Positions 47,805 through 58,960 of a stretch of 64,000 nucleotides of DNA are shown here, piece after piece. The position numbers were made by a program, and so were the translations under genes. Each line of letters begins with the position of its first letter. The stretch's first letter is position 1. Source of the DNA: Phellopilus nigrolimitatus (Eukaryota > Basidiomycota > Agaricomycetes > Hymenochaetales > Hymenochaetaceae). A model generated the notes under the pieces. That model was not told where the DNA came from. It did not search any database and worked only from the letters and a program-made list of their open reading frames with translations. Location: positions 1 through 64,000 of the forward strand of contig JAJOHG010000017.1 of assembly GCA_021029095.1 (NCBI GenBank), in the 5' to 3' direction.

Positions 47805-50023
47805 TCACACATCTGGATCCGCCGAGTCAGTACTGATGACGATGGATACCATTTCGAAATAGCTTACGAGTTCTCGGATCGCTTTTTGGACGGGAAGTAC
47901 GTATAAAATCCAAATGAGTTACCGATAAAACTTCCAGGATTGAAGACGTGGCAGCCTTCATATGTCAGCTCATATCCTTCGTACTTGTCAGCTAAGATTA
48001 TCTGTATAACTCGATACCCATAAATATACTAATCACAAAACAATAACTTAAATGACCCACAGCATTTGGCATAGGATACAATCGAAGTGTATATCGTACT
48101 CGGACAGAATCGGCTGGACATTTTTTGTAAATGGACTGAGATGGCTCTGGTCTACAATGGATTGAACGAGCTGTGTTTTTGGTCAGAGCTGGTTAGTTGT
48201 TGTTTTTTTTTTTTCAAAAAAAAAGAGGAAGGACAAACATACGAATCTCTTTAAATCATCGTTTTGAACATCTGGTTTTACTCCTACAATGTTTCGCAAC
48301 ATGCGAGCCATCATGTCTTCCCTGTAAATAACTATCTCCTGCCCAAAGCATTTTATTCGACATGGATTGCTTAAGAAATGGGGCTTCGATAGTTTTGCTT
48401 TCAGTTTTCCGACAAAGGAAGACAGTAACGAACGACGGGGAAGTATGGAGTTCGCAGTAATGTCCAGAGGACCGGGGACAAAAACGAAGTGTGTGCTCCT
48501 AGCAATTGCTGGAAAACTGGCGATCAGGTCAGCAAGACGGTCAAAATTATCTAGGCAAGCTATCAGCAGCGCATTTCGCACATCAAACGTTCATCTGTAC
48601 CTTGGTAGGCCTGTATTTCTCGACTCGACCCCTGAGGGATCCCCTTGCTCGTAAAATTACCACAAAGGACGAATACTCGGGGTATCGCTCCTGCGTCAAT
48701 GCATCTGCTGAAGATACTGGACAGACCACGAAACGTTTCGGGGTGGTCCAGCCAAACATCGGACAGACAGTGAAACATGAGATCTGGAAGTTCTCTTGCT
48801 ATCCGTTTTTCCATTTCAATCTGCCATCGCCAATCAGTGAGGTGAGACTAGGTTTTGCAGATGATCCTGACAAACCTACATCCTCAGACGGAGTTGATGC
48901 ACCTTGCCCTAGAAAATCGATGTGACCGTATATCGAACTACAAGTTATTCAACATCACATCACTCATAACCTAGGGAAATTGGATAACTTACCGAGCTAT
49001 TTCTCTCCTTTCGCAAGGTGGGTGACCAATCGCAATAACAGATAATGTCTCTTCCTCAGTGTAGTCACCTTCAACTAATGCAAAGCACCCTTCTGTAAAG
49101 AACCCTTCGCTTGGGATGTCCTACACATTGTATTAACAGGACTGCTTTCCAGAACCAAGAGATGTGACGGACAAGCTGGGACAAATCCAATTCAACCTTT
49201 CCATCGGTGTCTTCGAGACAGAGCTTGCCTTCTTTGGAGTATCCAAGTAGGCCAAACAACAAAAATCGTTCTTCAGCACGTCCTAGCAGTTGCTTTGTAG
49301 TGCGCAACTAGACGATATATTAGACATTTCATGTCAGTATACTTTGCGGTTCAAAAATACTTACGGTCAGTAACCTGTTCCTGTCTTTCCCAGGAAGCGT
49401 CGACGGAGAAAAGTGGTCGTTACGGAGAATGGTTTGCTTGATAATATCGTAGCGATCTCGTATCGATGTTACACGTGAGTCCGCAGCTCCTGAAATGGTG
49501 GGAGGATGTGTTGATCTGAATGCGTAGGGTTAGGACAGGTTAAGGAAAGGGAAGATATACTGGACCACGCACTTTACAAATGTACTTCTCGTTTGCGACC
49601 AATGCCATAGTGGTATTTCATACGCATCTACGAAGAACAGGTGATCCTCCGGGTCTAAAAGTTCATCTTCACCGTTGTCTTTCCGCTCCTCCTTCTCTTG
49701 TAGTCCATGGTAGACACGTTGAAGAATTGGCAGGGTTACCTTCATAACAGCATCTGATGAACGTCAGCTTACGGTGTCAGAAACTTGGATATTTCGCACC
49801 ATCTTGTTGGTTGTATTCTTTTGCCAGATGTTCAACAGCCGCTTCTACCTGGTGATCGTCTTCGAGCTCATATTCGATGCAAATGTCTTCGACGAACTGC
49901 AATGCTTCAGGGCCAAGAGCGTGACTGTACTTGCGAAAGCCCTGTCGACGAATGTGAGATGTGATATTTCTATGTAGCCATTCGCCATACCTTGATGATT
50001 GCGCTCTGCAAAGCACTCGCCAT
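47805..50023 (-). CDS. DPB2: DNA polymerase epsilon subunit B (two single-base frame breaks)
   Basis: Exons 49991-50023, 49800-49941, 49573-49753, 49364-49515, 49173-49307, 48993-49120, 48880-48937, 48601-48820, 48243-48550, 48061-48170, 47868-48001 and 47805-47832 give about 542 aa. Seen: [20 protein letters not shown] (N-terminal helical domain); [48 protein letters not shown] (inactive phosphoesterase fold); [15 protein letters not shown]. It is the essential second subunit of the leading-strand polymerase. Two corrections are needed to keep the conserved frame: one extra base at 49373-49374 (DREQ/LLT) and one missing base near 48091-48094 ([12 protein letters not shown]). They cancel in length but not locally. 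Sequence error is likelier than decay in an essential gene. Confidence 0.9.
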
Positions 50024-50253
50024 AAAATTCAGTTGACGCTGTAGTTCAGATTAAACCACTTAATTCGGACGCGTCGCAGGCGCGCGAATACTTATTTGTA
50101 AGCATGTGGCTTATAGTTAATCCAGTATCCGCCAACTTTAGGATGTGGAGAGACTCGATCCTGTTCACACCGCCATGACGGAAGTTCGTCCGCCTTCATA
50201 CCGGGCGTACTTATACGTACCCTGTTGTCAACTGTCTCCGCAATCGTCTTGAC
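50024..50253. promoter_or_regulatory. Bidirectional promoter DPB2 / mucin-like gene
   Basis: Start codons of two divergent genes are 230 bp apart, so the two promoters share this stretch. I see no specific known motif. Confidence 0.45.
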
Positions 50254-52186
50254 ATGCTTTTGTTCCGACCAGCAATACTATTGCTTGCATATATACTTCC
50301 GTCTAGTGCATTCTTCTTCTGGTTCACGGGTACGCCGACGCAATGCAGCAACATGACTGTCGAATGGAACGGCGGCCGGCCTCCATTAACCCTGCTACTC
50401 GTTCCGACTGGCCACTTAAACCCAGAGACAAGAACGATCATTCAACGCGACATTCCTTCCGGGAACTCCATCTCTTTCGTGCTTGATTTTCCTTCCCAGT
50501 CTCAGTTCATTGCTGTCCTCAATGATGCGTCAGGAACTGGTGCTGGAGGTGAGTGTTATCATCCTGCTACATTTTATCGTGGGTTAAGTGAAATAAACTG
50601 TTAAGGTACATCTGTCGTCACATCCGTCGCTTCCTCGTCCGATTCCAGCTGTCTGAGCACCACGGCATCTTCACCCAAATTCTTACTATTTCTCCCGGAC
50701 GATATTGATCAATGTGAATCCGTTGACGTTTCTTGGCAACCCGATGCGGAAGACCCTGTAGACGTCCTAGCCCTTATCCCCGGTGGACAGTCATTTGAGG
50801 TCGCAAACGTCTCGGATGGCTCGACGAGCATTGACTGGACGGCAGATGTACGTTCTGGTACAAATGTTCTGTTTGTAGCCGGGGACAAGGATGGACTCGG
50901 CAGCGGTGGAAGCTCAGACGTCGTTAAGATTGGCAATGGTGACGACGGTTGTATCGACAACAGCTCTCCGAGCTCGACATCTGGAGCTGCCGCGGGTGGT
51001 GTCTCTACGTCTTCTGAAGGGCAGATTGGTTCAACGGGCACGGCGGGCGGAGGCTCTACGTCATCAGGGGATATCGGAGCTACCTCTAATAGCAATAGTG
51101 ATGTTTCTGACGAGCCTACCGGAACAAATAGCGGCGAGACCAGCCCCATTATGTCGAGTACCGGAGGTAGTTCAGGTGGTACAAACAGTCCAAGTGGAAC
51201 GGATACAGAAGGCGGATCAACGGGAAGCTCCACTTCGAACGGCCATTCAAGCTCGATTGGAGGCTCCAACTTCCCAGGAAGTGGTGGTGGAACTGTCACG
51301 GGTTCTCCGAACAAATCGTCCGTAGCTTCCTGATTTGTTCACTGTCAAAATCAGTACTCACCTGTTTTATAGCGATCTTAGTAGGCACAGTGACTTAGGA
51401 CTTATCTTAGGACTTGTCTTGGGCCTTTTGGCGCTACTGGGTTGTTCAGTTGGCGGCTTTGTGCTTTATTGGCGCCGTCGGAGCGCTAGCGCCTACCGCA
51501 ATCTCGAGACTGGTGCTGCTTCGCGGCCACAACCATGGATATGCGCATTAACTCGCGGTGCACGCTCTCCCGGCGCTCATCTTCGCGGTGGTGTGGGCTC
51601 TTCAGTTGACACATTGCCAAGCATGTACCAGACAGAACCATTTATACTCCCGCCAGAACAGCAGCCATTTATACCCGACCCGCCACTTCCCGTACAGCCA
51701 CAGCGCCCCGGACTTGCTGCACGTGTGTCGAGCAGTCGCAGCATACAGAATGTCCTTAGTGAGATGCCATATGTTTCTGATGCTCTCGGAGGCGGACTGG
51801 TAGGCGTGCACGGTCCTGATCGTAAGGACAGTGTAGGCCCGCACGGACTGCCATCTAGCTGGATGCCAAGTGGTCGTGACGCGCGTGCTCGCGGTGTGCC
51901 ACCCTCTGTAGTGACCGACCCACCAACGCGATTAACGCGTGATAGTGAAGATTTTTCCCCCGAACTAGAGGAAGTTTCGCCCAATCCGTTTGAAGAGACT
52001 TTTGTAGAGATACCTCCGACTTATACGAGCGTCAGACGTGCGAGTAGCAATGAACCTCGTAGAGAAGCCTGGCATCCTACGGATACGAGTGGTGCGCGGT
52101 TAACCCGTTCGAATGCATCGCGATACTCGCGTAGGTCGACGCATTCGCCTGTAGGGTCACGAGGAAGTTCCGAGAATTATTCATAA
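50254..52186 (+). CDS. Mucin-like single-pass membrane protein, Ser/Gly/Thr-rich ectodomain
   Basis: Exons 50254-50548, 50606-51317 and 51373-52186 give about 606 aa in a consistent frame. A signal peptide (MLLFRPAILLLAYILPSSAF) is followed by two beta-sandwich-like repeats, each with a Cys-x-Ser/Asn...V-W core (TPTQCSNMTVEWNGG; DIDQCESVDVSWQPD). A stem of about 130 residues is almost all Ser, Gly and Thr. The transmembrane helix is LGLILGLVLGLLALLGCSVGGFVLYW, with an RRR stop. A disordered Pro/Ser/Arg cytosolic tail of about 240 residues follows. The layout recalls cell-wall sensors, but the WSC cysteine pattern is absent. Function unknown; this architecture is common in agaricomycetes. Confidence 0.8.
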
Positions 52187-52564
52187 CCTGCGAGTCTGAT
52201 AAGGACATACTGATTCATACACGGTTCTTGTATGTACATATGTATTGTAATGTAATAATATACCCTAGGATTGTTTTTTGTAGGTGCCTTCCAGCTTTCC
52301 GTATATCAGTCATGATGACGGTTTATAAAACCGTCTCTTCTCGTATAGAGGGTTCCATTTCTGATGCCTCTTTTCCTCTTTTCAATGGCTCCTAAATAAA
52401 CCTTTGAGGAATTCTTTTTCAAAAATTCGACTCATGATCTTTTTTTTTTTTTTTCAGATGCGCGACCACAATTCATCATTATACATAGCAATTTAGTAAT
52501 TATATTTTAAATAATCTCAGCAATCACCGTAGTTAGGATATCATGTGAAAAACAACACGGTCGT
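52187..52564. other. Intergenic, convergent 3' ends with a poly-T run
   Basis: AT-rich region between two stop codons, with a T run at about 52440-52455. It probably holds both polyadenylation regions. No gene is seen. Confidence 0.6.
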
Positions 52565-54719
52565 TCACGAGCTCCCTGGTTCCTTTAAACGAAGAATAAC
52601 GCGAGGTAGTTTCTTTACCTCGCCTAATCCCTCCTCAGTCGTTACCTTATCCTGCTTGTCCAAATTCAAGCCCTCCAAGGTTTTCACGACATCGTCAACG
52701 GGCTCGATCGTTGGCGCAACAATAGCGTCACTCTGAGGTAGCTTCCCTTTCATCCTCCTGGAAGGCTGGGGTGACGCCTTTAGGCTGGCAGCCCTACTCA
52801 TCGGCTTGCGTTCCCGTAAAGTCATGGAAGATGGCGGCAACGGTACATGGTTCCGTGACGGCGACGGCGTTATCGTTGTATCTATGGACTGGAAGATGGC
52901 GATCGCCCGTTCGAGCCATTTCTCGCCTGAGCCTGGCATGGAGAGTTTGCCCCCACGGCGTTTCTTTGTCGACTTCTCAAGCTACGTGCCAAAAGAAAGT
53001 CAGGAAGCCTGGAACTTTTTATAATACTGCAAATAGTTACCGCAGTCAGGTTTTCCAGCTTCCACCAACCCTTGTCCACTTTTATTCCTAGGGCCTGAAC
53101 ATCGACCAGCCCAGAAAGATGTGCCATACCACCGCTGATCAACGCACGGTCACTGTACCCCCCTTCCAAAACACTGATGAGCTTTCCTTTTGCAAGCTCG
53201 TCTGCAAAGCCTCGTGCATCTACAGCAAAGCGATGGTAGAAAGATACAGGTACACGACGGTTATGCCGGGACATAGATGGATATTCGTGTTCGCAAGCAT
53301 CAAAGCCACAACTTCAGCAGCAATCATAAGCAAATCACCATTACGAGGATATTTACGTTTTAACTTTACCTAATAAACACGAGCACATCGTCGCCACTCG
53401 CATCTCCGACAAAGGCCTTGCCCTTCTCCAATAATTTGCTGTACTGAGTTGAGTAAAGATTTTGCCAGAAGTCCTCTTCTGACGAATATGGTTTCAAGTG
53501 TATATTTTCGATATATTGGCCGTGAGGGCCATGAATGGATACCGAAGCTGCTTGGACCATGGAAACTTTTCCGTCCTGTAGCCAAATTGAAGTAGTGAAA
53601 AGGGGCCAGAATTTAAACCAAATGCGCACCTCGCAAGGATATGATAGTATATCATGAATCGAGCCGTAGAAAATCTCAAGGCCGGGTTTAGTGAGGGGCG
53701 AGCCGGCTTCGCCCTCAAGTTTCTGGCGATACGTCTCTTCATTGATCTGCCATACTAATGATTGTGTCCCGTTTCCTATGAAGAACATGAATATTATGGA
53801 CAAACTTTCTCAACCCGTAGACAAATATACCGTGATGCAGATCGATGTCGAAAATGACTACTTTCTTGATGCCATGTTTTAGATGAGCTACGAGTTTTCA
53901 GAGTAACATGATTAGTCAGTTTGCGGTAGCAAGTAGAAGACGGTTTTACCATGTGCGGCAGCTACGACGACGTTGTTGACAAAGCAAAAACCGGAAGGCG
54001 TGTCTTCGCCACAGTGGTGCCCAGGAGGTCGAATAGCGACAAATGCATTTGTATGCACGACGGTGGAGCTAGATTCATCGGACTTTTGTTCATTTCTGCG
54101 CTTTGGTGATTCTATTACTTTGTCGACAGCTTCACAAATCGTGCCTAACGCTCCTTGAATTGCGTCCAAAGATTCTGGGCAGACTGGGTTGCGCATATGT
54201 TTGGGTTAAGCAAGTAAATGTAGCGGAGAACGTGGGTTCCTTACGATACAGGTCACCCTGAGAGAAGCTTTCAGGGATTTCCGACTGACCAGCCTTGATC
54301 TTCTCTGCGCTTTCCTTCGCCCAGTTGACCAGATTCTGTAAATACACATCTCCGTCGATATCACCATGTACAAATTTCACAGCCTCGTTGTTGAGTACAT
54401 CTACGAAGCTGGAGCTCTTGATGATATTTACGACTTCTACTTTGACGTCTTGCAGAAGGTCGAGCTTCTGCAGGGCCGCAGCTAGGTCGTCTCCGGCATC
54501 ATTTGCGACGTTAATAGATCCCAAAGGAGGTTTATTAGGCGTGAGGGATCCAGCCTCTTCTAATCGTGCGATGGCAGCCGAGAGTCCTATCTTCAAGGCG
54601 CGCAGACGCTCAGGACGCTCGACAATCGCCGAAAGATCGTTGGAACGAATGAAACGGTGCTGATAACACGCATCTTGAAGAAATATTGTCGTCTTTGCGA
54701 GGCTTTTATCGGGATGCAT
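52565..54719 (-). CDS. HOS3: Histone deacetylase, HOS3 type
   Basis: Exons 54245-54719, 53950-54183, 53831-53887, 53630-53775, 53370-53575, 53041-53311 and 52565-52981 give 601 aa with all phases consistent. Class II-like zinc deacetylase motifs are complete: [22 protein letters not shown] (catalytic His pair), [15 protein letters not shown] (zinc Asp and His), [10 protein letters not shown] (zinc Asp), and [10 protein letters not shown] (end of the active site). The long insert between the start and the His pair and the serine-rich tail ([14 protein letters not shown]) fit HOS3, the bud-neck deacetylase of yeast. Expected action is removal of acetyl groups from histones or other proteins. 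It is divergent from PHAF1, with a mobile element in between. Confidence 0.92.
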
Positions 54720-55031
54720 GTGGGGAACGCAATGATACGGGATATTTGAAGAGAAACCAAGGTCACAAGTAGTAAATAAGCGTGTAGAGCGCAGTGTTCA
54801 TGTCCAAGACTCGCGAAAGTGGCTTCCAAACTACGCGTATCGCGTTATTTGCGCATGTTTTGTGAATCATCTTCCCCAAATGGACGGTAGTGCATGCACG
54901 CTGCGCTGACAACAGCGGTGGCAAGGTACTGTGAGGGGAGGCAATCCCTGCCAAAAGAGTGTGTATTTGTAGTTGCTTACACACTTACCACAAATGGAAA
55001 TTTTGCGACTCCTGAGTGAAAGACAAGTTAC

Positions 55032-55298
55032 AGAACAATATTTTGAGCTCAATTCTCCACCGTTTGGCATGATTTAAGCTGGAAAGTACTCGGATGATAT
55101 GGGGCTGGGAGTTCTCTGTTGCCGATTTTTTAATTTCTCCCTCAAAGTGTCAGAACTACCATGTGAGACCACTGTTCTGACACTTTGAGGGAGAAATTAA
55201 AAAATCGACAACAGAGAACTCCCAGCCCCATATCATCCGAGTACTTTCCAGCTTAAATCATGCCAAACGGTGGAGAATTGAGCTCAAAATATTGTTCT
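55032..55298. repeat. Central hairpin of element copy 2: 125-bp arms, 17-bp loop
   Basis: Arm 1 is 55032-55156, loop 55157-55173, arm 2 55174-55298. Reading arm 2 in reverse complement, I find one mismatch in 125 positions (GCCGA against GTCGA). RNA across it would fold into a long double strand. Confidence 0.9.
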
Positions 55299-55337
55299 GC
55301 GCATTTGCATGTACGCGGCCATTTCTGCATGCGCTGA

Positions 55338-55349
55338 GGTCACGTGACC
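55338..55349. promoter_or_regulatory. GGTCACGTGACC palindrome inside element copy 2
   Basis: The same 12-bp palindrome with a CACGTG core as in copy 1, again next to a GAAAACGCG motif. It lies about 0.3 kb upstream of the PHAF1 start. Regulatory activity is inferred. Confidence 0.45.
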
Positions 55350-55658
55350 GCCGAAAACGCGCTCACCTCTTGCTCTTCTTTTCTTTGCTACAAATCTTTT
55401 TTCATTAAAAATCCACATGAGTTAAAATATATATTGTAAGTATAGTCTTAAAATATGGTTTTACAATTTTTTGTCAAAGAAATTCAGCACGGAGTGGCTG
55501 GATTGTGTCAAGTTGGCCATCTGTAAACCTTCGCCACCAAAAGTTCTTAAATTGGCAAGTGCCGATCATTTGTCAGATTACAAAGCGTGCACACTCTTTT
55601 GGCAGGGATTGCCTCCCCTCAGGTACTGCTGCTCGACTGCTGCTGAGTATTGCCAACA

Positions 55659-57230
55659 ATGGTTTCTACGCTTGATGTCGACCTCAGACCAGGACTCGGA
55701 CTTGGGATGTTTGAAATTGGTATGCTCTCCCCATTCATCCTTGTAATTGAACGCGCATCCGTAACCGCTCAGGCACGTCTCTCTGGAGCGTCATCGACAT
55801 CTTGCGACACAATACGACACTCTTCCCGCGCGTGGAAATCAAGTACGACGCCGCTGCGGATTCCGCGTTATGCCCGGTCCTTCTTCACATCAACCCGCAC
55901 CTTGACCTCCTGTTCACCGCGCACCACCAACGCCTGCGGGCGATAGCTTTGCGGCGACTTACCGACCCCAGCCCGCCTGTCACGCTGACATACAAGGATG
56001 TCGTTCTTCTCTCGGCATTGTCGTCTACTTCCACACCACGAGAAATGCTAAAGCGAAGCGACGTAAGCAAGCATTTCGGGCCGACGTACCCCGGCGAGGG
56101 CCTGCAGTACCCTGGTGTAAGCTTCCTGTTTGAAGAAGACGGCGTCGGCGGGATAGGCGGATCGGAGGCCCTGAAGGGCGGCGCCACGAACATAGGCTCG
56201 CCAGTGAGAGAGGATCGGTATAGGGAAGTGAAGCGCGTGGTTGTGAGTCAGACGGGCTCAGATGGCGTTGAGAGCGACGCGCTAGACGAAGTTGCTGAGT
56301 GCGAGTCTATGGCAGGAAGTATACGGCAGGCGGTGGTAAAGGTAAGACATGGGTCAGAAAGTCGGTCATTCTGTGCTAAGGGGTTTCAAGGTGCATGACG
56401 GTGTAATTCTTCACTTCTATCCGACCACCTCTCGCCCCGTTCATGTCCGGATAGGCGTCACGAGCGCGCAAGACCTTACATGCGATCTTGGGGCGCCATT
56501 GAGAACATACTATAAAGAGGATGACCGGATGGCAATCCACTCACGCAACAGAACACCCGACGGGACTGAAGATGGATGTGAGCCTGCCTAACATTATTTC
56601 TGTATCGTTTTACTGAATCTGCGTTCCTCAGATTTCTATAACTATTTTCAGTTTGGCGTGGACTTTTTAATCTCTGCGTCAACGCACCTCGTCCAGAAAA
56701 TCATACTACACACCAACATAGTCCGTGGTTCTTCGCTCGTTTCCATTTACGCGCCGTTAATCTTTTCGCTATTAAGCCTGGCACGCCGATGTTCCAACGA
56801 TACCAACGCTGCCCTTGGGAGATCGAAGGAGCGCCTGAAGATGAAGAGGACGGTGAATACCGTACCACCATCTTTTAGCAAGTGTTTCGCCTCTGACACT
56901 GATTTGTAGATGCACCGCCGCGAGTAAAATTCGGCGATAAGGTGAAAATAAACAATTCCCGTTCTTTTAATAGACTAAGGACTCATCACTATCATCTAGT
57001 TTGACATCATTTCGCGCTTTTTGAACGGCGCCTCGCGCGAACAGGTGCCTTCTATGCAGCTTGACCGCACAGAGGACGAGAGACTGACATTACCGAGCTC
57101 CACTACACGTGAGTTACTCTTTATGCGATATTAATTTCTAATGCTTAAAGTATCTAGGTCTCGTTGGGCTTGATGGAATCGTTCTGGAGGTGACCGAGGC
57201 AGCGCAGGTCGTCGCTATTGTGCTGTTCTA
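55659..57230 (+). CDS. PHAF1 / UPF0183 family protein (one-base frame break)
   Basis: Exons 55659-55719, 55773-56577, 56632-56720, 56777-56861, 56910-56941, 57000-57108 and 57157-57230 give about 417 aa. The start MVSTLDVDLRPGLGLGMFEIG and TSLWSVIDILRHN are the family signature. Later blocks are LTCDLGAPLRTYYKEDDRM, YFYNYFQFGVDFLIS and the ending GLDGIVLEVTEAAQVVAIVLF. Human PHAF1 (C16orf70) marks autophagic membranes early; the fungal role is not established. Around 56380-56383 a run of four G must be read as three to keep the frame through KGFKVHDGVILHFYP. An intron at 56342-56380 is the alternative, but it leaves the same one-base problem. The 690-bp element ends 37 bp before the ATG. Confidence 0.86.
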
Positions 57231-57375
57231 GAAGTCGGGCCGAAAGAACTATCATAATCTTAGACATTTAGAGATGCTATTTTTTGTCTACCAGAAAACC
57301 TACAGGGTCATGTTGTACGATGGTTGTAGCGCACTGTATTTCTACTTGTTCAATACATAATGTGAAGTCGAAAAT

Positions 57376-58428
57376 CTACCTTGACCCCTTGAACAACTCG
57401 GGCCATACCGTCCTGAGCCCTTCGAGCGTATCAACCTGGATGCGTTCACCGAGATCGGTGGTTCCCCGGCCCGGGGTCACCGAGTGGATGGTCCTTTTGA
57501 CGCCGCCTTCGGTTGTCTCAAGCCCAGTTTCGCAAAAGTGCACGCAGCGACCCCAGCTGAGGCGTCTGGCAGCGTCGACATTTGTCTCTGTATGGCGTAA
57601 CTAGTGAGGTAGAGCAGCATCACGCAAGAGATGGCGGCGCACTGCTGTCATCGATGAAGTAACATTTTGAAGGGTCTGTGGCGCGCGCCTTCTTCATCGC
57701 CTGTCATATGCAGATTTTGAATCGTTAGACACGCCGAGTACATTACAGGTCCAGCTCTCACGGCGTGATAGAATTCCGGCTCCGGTTTGCAGAAAAAGTC
57801 CTTCTGCGCATAGTCGCAAAAGACGACGCCCTCGAACTGATCCTCGATTTCGAGGATTCGCAGTACCCTGCGTGCATGCTGTCGCATTCAGCCGTGTAGT
57901 GTGCGCTGCAGCGGAGGGGAGAATAGGAGGTGGCCACTAACGGTGACGTATGCATTGGTGAGCGCCCACACGCGCACTTTGGACCGGTCGATGTCCTGGA
58001 GGAGCTTGCGCACGGCGGGGTTCGGGTGGATCATCTCCTCCAAGGGGAGCATTCCTAAAGCCAGAGAGTTGAGGTGGTGTAGCGCTGCTAGTGAACGAGA
58101 CGAGACGAAATGCCTACCGTCGCAGCGCCGGTCGAAATCCAGGGTGTCAACATCGTGGTGGCGCACGAGACCACGCAGAGCCAGGCCGTACGTCTTATAG
58201 TACTTGAGATGCAGCGCAGAGGCCTCGGCGTCGTCGAGGCCGAGGGAGACAAAATAGGCGTGGATGCGCTGGCCCATCGCATCTGCGATATTGGAGCTGG
58301 CGGAGTAGAGCGTATTGTCGATGTCGAACCAGACGATAGCCCTATCATCTGCTGTGCAATAAATGGCATTCGGTACTGGAACACAGATACTTTGGTGTTG
58401 GTGAGCAGAGCACACCTGGAGGGTCCAT
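57376..58428 (-). CDS. HAD-family pyrimidine 5'-nucleotidase (SDT1/PHM8 type)
   Basis: Exons 58416-58428, 58118-58348, 57942-58054, 57762-57878, 57643-57700 and 57376-57587 give 247 aa with a consistent frame sum. HAD motif 1 WFDIDNTLYSAS carries the nucleophile Asp. The helical cap contains HLKYYKTYGLALRGLVRHHDVD. Motif 2 is WALTNAY, motif 3 CKPEPEFYH and motif 4 CYFIDDSKTNVDAARRLSWGRCVHFCE. Yeast SDT1 removes phosphate from pyrimidine nucleotides; PHM8 acts on lysophosphatidic acid and nucleotides. I cannot decide between these activities. The 13-nt first coding exon (MDPPD) was placed by phase and by the family pattern. It is divergent from eL6 and convergent with PHAF1. Confidence 0.9.
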
Positions 58429-58960
58429 CGAGCTAAGTGGTGTGGGATGTAATAATGCAAGAGTGGATGAATGCACCGCCGATCTCTACGCCCTTGTTTG
58501 GATTGACAGGTAAAGGACTTGAAAGCAAGCCTCGGTCTATTTTGCATAGGCTTGATACATGGTTCGCACTGACAGTCTGTTCATCTGCAAGCACCAGTCC
58601 AGCTTCAGGTTGTTCAGCGCAGTGTAAACACAGAGCGCTCGTGCGAAGCCGGCCGCGAGCTTACACAGGCTCGGCTCGGTTCGGCTCGGCTCGCGGCGAC
58701 TCGCGGGCGATCAGTCGTCCACTGCGACCGACACTCGACATCCGCGACCTCAACACCTTCAAAAGTGAGCATTTATGTCTCTACGTCCTCTAGCTACTTC
58801 CTGGGAGGGCTGTCGTCTGCTTCTGTAGAGATTGGACGCATTGTGACAGCCAGGATGGGGTGGATGGGTGGATTTGGGCTGGATGGACTTCTCACACCCC
58901 CGACCTTTGGACGGAAACAGACGCGATACTGACCGTGTACCTCCTCTCTCTCTCTCACAG
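58429..58960. promoter_or_regulatory. Bidirectional promoter SDT1-like / eL6, with leader intron of eL6
   Basis: A GTGAGC donor at 58765 and a strong CTCTCTCTCTCTCACAG acceptor at 58960, directly before the ATG, suggest a 196-nt intron in the eL6 leader. Such leader or start-codon introns are common in fungal ribosomal protein genes. The upstream part has a GC-rich repeat, listed separately. Confidence 0.55.
58668..58710. repeat. Short GGCTC/GGTTC tandem motif in the eL6 promoter
   Basis: The motif CGGCTCGG and near copies recur about four times in 43 bp, followed by CGCGGCGACTCGCGGGCGA. It lies about 60-100 bp upstream of the proposed leader-intron donor. It could be a promoter element or simple sequence. 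Confidence 0.6.

Larger units (their letters stand above)
54932..55621 (+). mobile_element. 690-bp non-autonomous inverted-repeat element, copy 2
   Basis: Terminal inverted repeats of 32 bp match perfectly (left end TGAGGGGAGGCAATCCCTGC...). The flanking duplication is GGTACTG at 54925-54931 and 55622-55628. Length is exactly that of copy 1, 690 bp, and the outer and inner sequences align along the whole length in the reverse orientation. No transposase frame is present. It sits 213 bp from the HOS3 start and 37 bp from the PHAF1 start. A long perfect-looking central hairpin suggests it is younger than copy 1, whose arms have drifted. Confidence 0.92.

Noticed and set aside
50709..51314. Minus-strand Pro/Val-rich frame of 201 codons
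   Set aside because: It mirrors the Ser/Gly/Thr stem of the mucin-like gene; repetitive codons keep the opposite frame open.
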